Shown: in pieces, positions 58,750 to 64,000 of the stretch
How positions within the stretch are numbered: position 1 is the stretch's first letter
Layout: each line of letters opens with the position of its first letter
NCBI GenBank assembly: GCA_036852015.1
Contig: JAANDG010000170.1
Span: 62,001-126,000 of the forward strand
Reading direction: 5' to 3'
Source: Pelodera strongyloides
Taxonomy: Eukaryota; Nematoda; Chromadorea; Rhabditida; Rhabditidae
Length of the DNA stretch: 64,000 bases
Made by a program: the position numbers and the translations under genes
The notes under the pieces: generated by a model
Seen by the model: only the letters and a program-made list of their open reading frames with translations
Databases searched by the model: none
What the model was told of the DNA's origin: nothing

Positions 58750-59712
58750 CTAAAGACCAATACCTAAATAAATACTTGGTAAATCTTTCTTTTTTATTTT
58801 TCTCCTACGAATTAACTCATCTAAAATAGCATGAATCTTATTATATTCTCCATTATTTCCAGCTTGATAAGAACCAATACTTAATCTTAATTGATCCATG
58901 AGATCATTAATTTTTGGGGGTAGGAAATCAAATTGAATTGAACTACCTTGTGCTGATGTTTGTGATGTATTGACACTTTGACTACTTTGACCTTTTGTAA
59001 CACTACTTTCAGTAGCTTGAGCTTTCGCGACAAAATAATTATCTTTAATGAATTTCCATTTATCACTAGCATCAGCATTATATCTTTTACTACTTTTATC
59101 AAATTTATGATACAGAGCATCTGAGCAAAGTAAGATTTCTCGATAATTTTGAGTATCATCATTCTTAATTTTACTGAGATCTGGAGATTTTTTAGTTAGT
59201 AATTCCATAAGACCATTCGTTGCAATGTAAACTGAATTATTGATTTCCATTGTATTGTCATCAAATATTATGTCTTTATTTCCAATTGAATAGCCTTTAG
59301 TATCATTATTATACCTTATTGAGTATCCTGCATTACTTTTATCTTTAGGATCTTGAAGATAAGTAGCAATTAGACTACTAACTTTGATTTCCGAAGTTTT
59401 ACTTGGTGTGGATTGGATTTGTTTAGTAGGAGTTCCCGGAGGTGGTAGAATTTGTGGTTGATTAGGTTTATCCAATCCTTTAAATGAGTTAAGAGTTTGA
59501 ACTATCTTATTCTTTTCATCAATAATTTCTTCCTGTAATTTCTTATTTGATTCTAGTATGGGTTTCAATACTTCTATACGGTGATCTTCTACGTTTTCTA
59601 AATTGCTGCGCTCTTCTAAATTCTTGAATTTTTGTTCTTTTCTATTCTTCAAGAATGAGTGAACAATCTCATTCCTTTTCTTGGGATCATAGATTTCGAT
59701 TGTGGAAGGCAT
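58750..59712 (-). CDS. DUF8207-like Maverick protein
   Basis: 320 aa, intact. The N-terminal part is charged and predicted coiled (to about residue 75), then a Pro-rich linker with PPPGTP. A central globular part carries GYSIGNKDII,  NSVYIATNGLMELLTKKSPD and NYREILLCSDALY. The C-terminus is low-complexity Ser/Gln followed by a helical INDLMDQLRLSIGSYQ. The centre resembles the DUF8207 domain common in Polinton-associated proteins, whose function is unknown. The call is from pattern memory. It converges on the HTH gene, and its ATG lies 47 bp from that of the small + strand gene. Confidence 0.6.
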   Translation of the reverse strand: MPSTIEIYDPKKRNEIVHSFLKNRKEQKFKNLEERSNLENVEDHRIEVLKPILESNKKLQEEIIDEKNKIVQTLNSFKGLDKPNQPQILPPPGTPTKQIQSTPSKTSEIKVSSLIATYLQDPKDKSNAGYSIRYNNDTKGYSIGNKDIIFDDNTMEINNSVYIATNGLMELLTKKSPDLSKIKNDDTQNYREILLCSDALYHKFDKSSKRYNADASDKWKFIKDNYFVAKAQATESSVTKGQSSQSVNTSQTSAQGSSIQFDFLPPKINDLMDQLRLSIGSYQAGNNGEYNKIHAILDELIRRRKIKKKDLPSIYLGIGL

Positions 59713-59715
59713 TTT

Positions 59716-59729
59716 TTGAAAAAGTAATT
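59716..59729 (+). promoter_or_regulatory. Shared 14-bp promoter motif, copy 1
   Basis: TTGAAAAAGTAATT lies 30 bp before the ATG at 59760. The identical 14-mer lies 24 bp before the polymerase ATG at 60095. Conservation outside coding sequence at the same distance suggests a Maverick promoter or leader element. Confidence 0.5.
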
Positions 59730-59759
59730 TATTTATAAAAAAAATTATTGTATTTATAA

Positions 59760-59999
59760 ATGGAAGAAATTACTGAAGCTTTGAAAGCTGAAGCAGTAAA
59801 GTTCCAAAATCTTTCTTTAGGTGAAGAAGATCTAAAGAAAATGAAAAGAGATGAAGTTCGAAGAAAAGTTGCAATGATTGGAAGTGAATTGAGAAAATAC
59901 ATTCTCAAATCCAAAGAAATCCAAACTATGAGAAAACAAGAAATGATTGACTTTATTATGAAGTTTAGAGACATTACTTTCGCTGAGTGTGAAATTTAG
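59760..59999 (+). CDS. Small helical Maverick protein related to the polymerase N-terminus
   Basis: 79 aa, highly charged and probably all-helical. The segment MKRDEVRRKVAMI ... QTMRKQEMIDFI parallels MSRDELLRTVRKI ... AQMKKMKVDEMKQFI at the very start of the polymerase encoded 95 bp downstream. The two may share a small SAP-like or protein-interaction module. Both genes have the same 14-bp motif upstream, so they may be co-expressed. Function unknown. Confidence 0.55.
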   Translation: MEEITEALKAEAVKFQNLSLGEEDLKKMKRDEVRRKVAMIGSELRKYILKSKEIQTMRKQEMIDFIMKFRDITFAECEI

Positions 60000-60022
60000 A
60001 TTTTTCTTGAAAAAAATTTTTC

Positions 60023-60070
60023 TATATAAAAAGGAAGTCCTACATCCTTCTAAGATTTGAAAAAGTAATT
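60023..60070 (+). promoter_or_regulatory. Polymerase promoter: TATA box and 14-bp motif, copy 2
   Basis: TATATAAA (60023-60030) stands 65 bp before the polymerase ATG. TTGAAAAAGTAATT follows at 60057-60070. The spacing fits a TATA-driven start with a short leader. Confidence 0.5.
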
Positions 60071-60094
60071 ATTTTTGAGAAAAATCATCTGACA

Positions 60095-63000
60095 ATGTCG
60101 AGAGATGAACTTCTCCGTACAGTTAGAAAAATTAATAAAAAGAAAAGATTACTAATGACTGATGCTCAAATGAAAAAGATGAAGGTGGATGAAATGAAGC
60201 AATTTATTAATGATCATTCTCAAGAAAATCAAGAAAATCCATTACCACCTCCAGATGAGATTTTTCCTATAGATGATTTGATTTTTATGGAACAAGAAGA
60301 TAGAGAAAATGCTAACTCAAGAGTAACAAATTATAGAAGCAAGAACAACAAAGATTTTCTAGAAAATCCTTTTGAATTGATCGAAGAGAAAGGTATTGAA
60401 TTTTACATGGATCTTGTAAAAAAAAGATTGGCTTCTTTTCTCAAGAAGAAGCAAAATACTGTAGTCAACGACATTTACAAAAAAACCAATGTTAAAATAA
60501 TGCTTTATTTAGAATGTGAAACAAAGAAGCCTGATTCTACTGATGCAGCAAAGTTTCATGTCAACACTACAAGTCAAATTTTACATTCTGGTGAAAGTAG
60601 GGAAGAATTCTATCAAGCAGCATGTAGCACATTAATGAATGACGTGGAGAATAGAGAACATCATGCTTCAGGATTAGTGATAACTAGGTTTTTGAGATTG
60701 ACTATGTTTCAAACTAAAACTGATGCAATGATAGGAGCATCATACATACCGAATCCTCAGTTTGTTATTAGTAAAAGGTCAGTTTTAAATATCCAGAACA
60801 AAGATAACATGTGTTTCAAGTGGTGTATTCTAGCTCATCTACATCCTGCTAAAAGAGATAAAGAAAGAGTTACTAAATACACGCCTTTTAAGGATGAATT
60901 GAATTTTGATGGACTTGAATTTCCTTTCAAATTTGAAGATATTGAAAAATTTGAGGGTATGAATAATTTAAGTGTTCATGTTTTTGCATATGAATATTCT
61001 ATTTCAAATTATGCTCAAACGAGAAATAATTACCAACCTACACCCGATGATTATGAACATAGAATATATAAAATTCGTCATTCAACTTATAAATGTGAAA
61101 AAGAAAGAACTGTTAACCTCTTTTATAATGAAGATTCAGAAGGTAATGGACATTTTAGTCTTATCACAAATTTAAGTAGACTTCTGAGTAGAAGTAATGG
61201 GGATAACATGAAATATTATTGTTGTAGATGTTTATCATATTACTATAACCAAGAAAAGTTAGATAGACACTTTGAGAATTGTGAAAATACTCCACCAATT
61301 GAGCATAGATTATCTCGTAAAAACATTGTTGAATTCGTTAATCATCAGAATACTCAAAAGCATCGTTATGTTATCTATTCAGATTTCGAAAGTTTGATAG
61401 AAAAAATTCATAATAAAAAAGTCAAAGAAGCTTTTGTTCAATCTAAAGAGAACAATCCAAGGAAGCTTACTGGTGAAAACAAGGAAAAAGATAAATGGAC
61501 TAATAATATTGGAAAACATGTTCCATCTGCATATTGCATTTTAGTAGTTGATTCGTATACTAAGACTATATACGACATCGAGTCTTATGTTGGTTATAAT
61601 GCTGCATTAAAGTTTAATACATCAATTATTGAAATTGTTCGAAATCTTATGAGCATTGAAGATATTGCTTGTAGAGATTTGTCTTCAATAGAAAAGGAAG
61701 AGTTCTATGCATGCAGAAGTTGTCCTATGTGTGATGTTGTTTTTGACTCTTCAAATATGAAAACAACTAAAGTGAAAGATCATGATCATTGGACTGGAGA
61801 ATATCGTGGTCCATTATGTGGAGAATGTAACTTGAAGAAAAAGAAAAATAAGTTCATCCCAGTATTCTTTCACAACCTAAAAGGCTATGATTCACATCTC
61901 ATTCTCGGAGATCCTACGAGTATTAAGTTTCTGAGAAAAAATGATGTAGGTGTGTCAAATATTTCTGCTAACTCAGAGAAATTCATTAGTTTTAGTTATC
62001 ATTTACCTTCTTTGACAGAAAATATTTGGGAAACATGTGAAGTAAGATTTCTAGATTCGATGTGTTTCATGTTATCTTCATTGGATAAACTTGCAGAAAA
62101 TTTAGATGATAATCAAATGAATATATCAAATAATTATTACTCCACTCAAGGTAATGATGTCTTCGAAACTATGAGGAAAAAGGGTGTTTATCCATATGAA
62201 TATATTAACTCATTCGAGAGATACAAAGAAACTGAACTCCCAAGTATTTCTTCGTTTTATGATAGCCTCAATGAAAAAGAATGTACAACTAAGGAATACT
62301 TGTATGCAAAGTTAGTTTGGAAAAAAATGGGATGCTCTAGTTTAGAAGATTATACTAGAATATATATGATTAATGATGTGCTCCTTTTGGCAGATGTTTT
62401 TGAGAACTTTAGAGATGTTACTCGATATGTCTATGAATTAGATCTTTGCTGGTATTATACAAGTCCAGGATTATCTTGGGATGCTATGCTAAAATACACT
62501 AAAGTTAAACTGGACACTATTAACGATACTGAGAAGTTTTTCATGATTGAAAATGGTATTAGAGGTGGAATTGTGAATGCTGTTAAAAGGTATACGAAAG
62601 CTAATAATAAATATATGAAGAATTTTAATCCTAAACTATGTTCAAACTTCCTTTTGTATTTAGATGCAAACAATTTATATGGTTGGGCAATGAAATTGAA
62701 ATTACCTCAAAGCAACTTTGTTTTCGAAAGTCAAAAACAACTTAGTATTTTAAATATTTCCATGAATGAAGTAAGCAAAGTAATGATTCAGAAATACATT
62801 GAAAACCTGAATAGACAAGGAAAAGGTTGTATATTAGAAGTAGACTTCGAGTATCCTACAGAAATTCACAAGATGCATAATGAATTCCCTCTATGCCCTG
62901 AAATCAGAGACTTTGGTAATGGAATCAAAAAGTTGTGTAATACTTTAGAAGATAAAACAAATTATGTGATTCATTATCAAAATTTGCTACAAGCTTTAGA

Positions 63001-64000
63001 TCTTGGAATGAAATTGAAAAAAATTAAGAGAATTCTTAAATTTGATGAATCTAATTGGCTTGCGAGCTATATTGATTTGAATACTAACCTTAGGAAAAAA
63101 TCTAAAAATGATTTTGAAAAAGACTTCTTTAAGTTGATGAATAATAGTGTTTTTGGGAAAACTATGGAGAATGTTCGTAATAGAGTAGATGTAAAGTTGG
63201 TGTATTCTGGTGAGTATGAATGTATGGAAAATGGTGAAATGCATTACATTTCAAAGAAAGATAGAATAACTAAGTTAGCTAAGAAACCTAACTTTAATAG
63301 GAATATAATAATAAACAAAGAATTGAGTTTTGTTGAAATGGCTCAAACTAAAATAGTTCTAGATAAGCCTATTTATGTTGGCTTTGCTATCCTGGAGTTG
63401 AGTAAGTGGCTGATGTACGATTTTCATTACAATGTTATGAAGAAAAAATATGGAGATAACATTAAATTATGCTATCAGGATACTGATTCCCTTATTTATG
63501 AAATTTTTACATCTGACTTTTATGAAGACCTATTAGAAGATTCTTCATTAAAAAAATATTTCGATTTCAGTGAATACCCTAAAGTTCATCCATTGTATAA
63601 TGAAGAAAATAAAAAAGTTGTTGGCAAATTCAAAGATGAATTAAATGGATTAATAATGCAAGAACTTTTAGCCTTGAAACCCAAACAATATGCATATAAA
63701 ATTGCTGAGGAAAGACGTCAAGAGTTTGTAGATTATTACAATAAACGAATTCAAGATGAAATAGAGAATCCTAAACTTCCAAAAGTTCCAAAGCCTGGTG
63801 ATGAGGTTAAAAAGAGTAAAGGAATAAAGAAAAATGTTGTCAAGAAGTTAAAAGTTGAAGATTTTCGAGAAAGTCTTTTCAATAAGAGTATTGTTAGAAA
63901 GAAACAATGTTGTATTCGAAGTATCAAACAACAATTATACACCCAAGAACAGGAAAAAGTTGTATTTGATAATGAAATGACTCAAGCGAAAATGCTGCAA
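60095..64000 (+). CDS. Protein-primed family B DNA polymerase of a Polinton/Maverick (3' end beyond the window)
   Basis: Open for all 1,302 codons to the window edge. It replicates the element with a protein primer. N-terminal part: GASYIPNPQFVISKR and NMCFKWCILAHLHP, usual in these polymerases, then a cysteine/His finger CCRC...HFENC (about 373-395). Exonuclease: SDFES (D430, E432), a CPMC...DHDHWTGEYRG...CGEC zinc insert, HNLKGYDSHLI (D599) and YMIND (Y757, D761). Polymerase: YLDANNLYGW (motif A, D857), KLMNNSVFGKTMEN (motif B, K1013) and YQDTDSL (motif C, D1129, D1131), then the KPKQYAYK thumb motif. All catalytic residues are kept and there is no frameshift. The start is the first ATG after the TATA box and leader. 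Confidence 0.93.
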   Translation, partial: MSRDELLRTVRKINKKKRLLMTDAQMKKMKVDEMKQFINDHSQENQENPLPPPDEIFPIDDLIFMEQEDRENANSRVTNYRSKNNKDFLENPFELIEEKGIEFYMDLVKKRLASFLKKKQNTVVNDIYKKTNVKIMLYLECETKKPDSTDAAKFHVNTTSQILHSGESREEFYQAACSTLMNDVENREHHASGLVITRFLRLTMFQTKTDAMIGASYIPNPQFVISKRSVLNIQNKDNMCFKWCILAHLHPAKRDKERVTKYTPFKDELNFDGLEFPFKFEDIEKFEGMNNLSVHVFAYEYSISNYAQTRNNYQPTPDDYEHRIYKIRHSTYKCEKERTVNLFYNEDSEGNGHFSLITNLSRLLSRSNGDNMKYYCCRCLSYYYNQEKLDRHFENCENTPPIEHRLSRKNIVEFVNHQNTQKHRYVIYSDFESLIEKIHNKKVKEAFVQSKENNPRKLTGENKEKDKWTNNIGKHVPSAYCILVVDSYTKTIYDIESYVGYNAALKFNTSIIEIVRNLMSIEDIACRDLSSIEKEEFYACRSCPMCDVVFDSSNMKTTKVKDHDHWTGEYRGPLCGECNLKKKKNKFIPVFFHNLKGYDSHLILGDPTSIKFLRKNDVGVSNISANSEKFISFSYHLPSLTENIWETCEVRFLDSMCFMLSSLDKLAENLDDNQMNISNNYYSTQGNDVFETMRKKGVYPYEYINSFERYKETELPSISSFYDSLNEKECTTKEYLYAKLVWKKMGCSSLEDYTRIYMINDVLLLADVFENFRDVTRYVYELDLCWYYTSPGLSWDAMLKYTKVKLDTINDTEKFFMIENGIRGGIVNAVKRYTKANNKYMKNFNPKLCSNFLLYLDANNLYGWAMKLKLPQSNFVFESQKQLSILNISMNEVSKVMIQKYIENLNRQGKGCILEVDFEYPTEIHKMHNEFPLCPEIRDFGNGIKKLCNTLEDKTNYVIHYQNLLQALDLGMKLKKIKRILKFDESNWLASYIDLNTNLRKKSKNDFEKDFFKLMNNSVFGKTMENVRNRVDVKLVYSGEYECMENGEMHYISKKDRITKLAKKPNFNRNIIINKELSFVEMAQTKIVLDKPIYVGFAILELSKWLMYDFHYNVMKKKYGDNIKLCYQDTDSLIYEIFTSDFYEDLLEDSSLKKYFDFSEYPKVHPLYNEENKKVVGKFKDELNGLIMQELLALKPKQYAYKIAEERRQEFVDYYNKRIQDEIENPKLPKVPKPGDEVKKSKGIKKNVVKKLKVEDFRESLFNKSIVRKKQCCIRSIKQQLYTQEQEKVVFDNEMTQAKMLQ

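Larger units (their letters stand above)
49915..64000. mobile_element. Polinton/Maverick (virus-like DNA transposon), left part, continuing past the window
   Basis: An AT-rich block of about twelve genes on both strands with almost no introns. Hallmarks are protein-primed family B DNA polymerase, FtsK/HerA-type packaging ATPase, double-jelly-roll capsid protein and an envelope-type glycoprotein. Integrase and an intact protease were not seen and may lie to the right. No terminal inverted repeat or target duplication is visible at 49915. The left edge is a rearranged inverted copy of internal sequence (49915-52005) joined to the tandem array, so the true left end is missing or displaced. Confidence 0.9.

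Overview
The window reads as nuclear DNA of a nematode. It is AT-rich, its genes have many small exons with (T)TTCAG-type acceptors, one gene has an acceptor a few bases before its ATG (typical of spliced-leader trans-splicing), and the recognisable host genes are animal genes. The exact clade cannot be fixed from the sequence alone. All gene models below were assembled by hand from splice signals, frame and phase.

Host part, 0.5-44.2 kb: a rhodopsin-family GPCR on the + strand (511-2871, 5' end unresolved), a 27-exon USP-type deubiquitinase on the - strand (16162-5440, 1061 aa), and the LIM-domain-binding cofactor ldb-1 on the - strand. ldb-1 appears to have two alternative 5' ends: a near start at 27315 (545 aa) and a far one at 44220 (592 aa). 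Both splice in the same phase into the exon at 26860. The gaps are mostly introns and intergenic DNA with MITEs and small tandem repeats.

Mobile part, 44.5-64 kb: a palindromic MITE; a fragment of a Polinton/Maverick adenain-like protease (45003-45164); a five-exon divergent protein-kinase-like gene (47486-45421); about 2.2 kb of 1.1-kb tandem repeats with GC-rich perfect palindromes; and, from 49915 to the window edge, a Polinton/Maverick. The Maverick carries a double-jelly-roll capsid gene (frameshifted), an envelope/fusogen-like glycoprotein, a FtsK/HerA packaging ATPase, a minor-capsid-like gene with an in-frame stop, an HTH protein, a DUF8207-like protein, several small proteins, and a long protein-primed family B DNA polymerase that is open to the window end. 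Integrase and a full protease are not in view. The replication, packaging and fusion genes are intact in the visible part. The two capsid genes and one accessory gene are broken, so this copy is probably recently disabled, or has sequencing indels.

Most notable: (1) a short intronic repeat at 23.9 kb and 47.1 kb contains every hammerhead-ribozyme core word, with covarying stems and correct junction lengths, but with the three core strands in the wrong cyclic order; (2) a 2,091-bp inverted copy inside the Maverick has exactly the structure expected if a 2,303-bp circle was excised, opened with loss of 212 bp and re-inserted in reverse; (3) a kinase-like gene lies between two Maverick pieces, as expected of Maverick cargo; (4) the GC-rich palindromes keep pairing while their sequence changes between repeat units.
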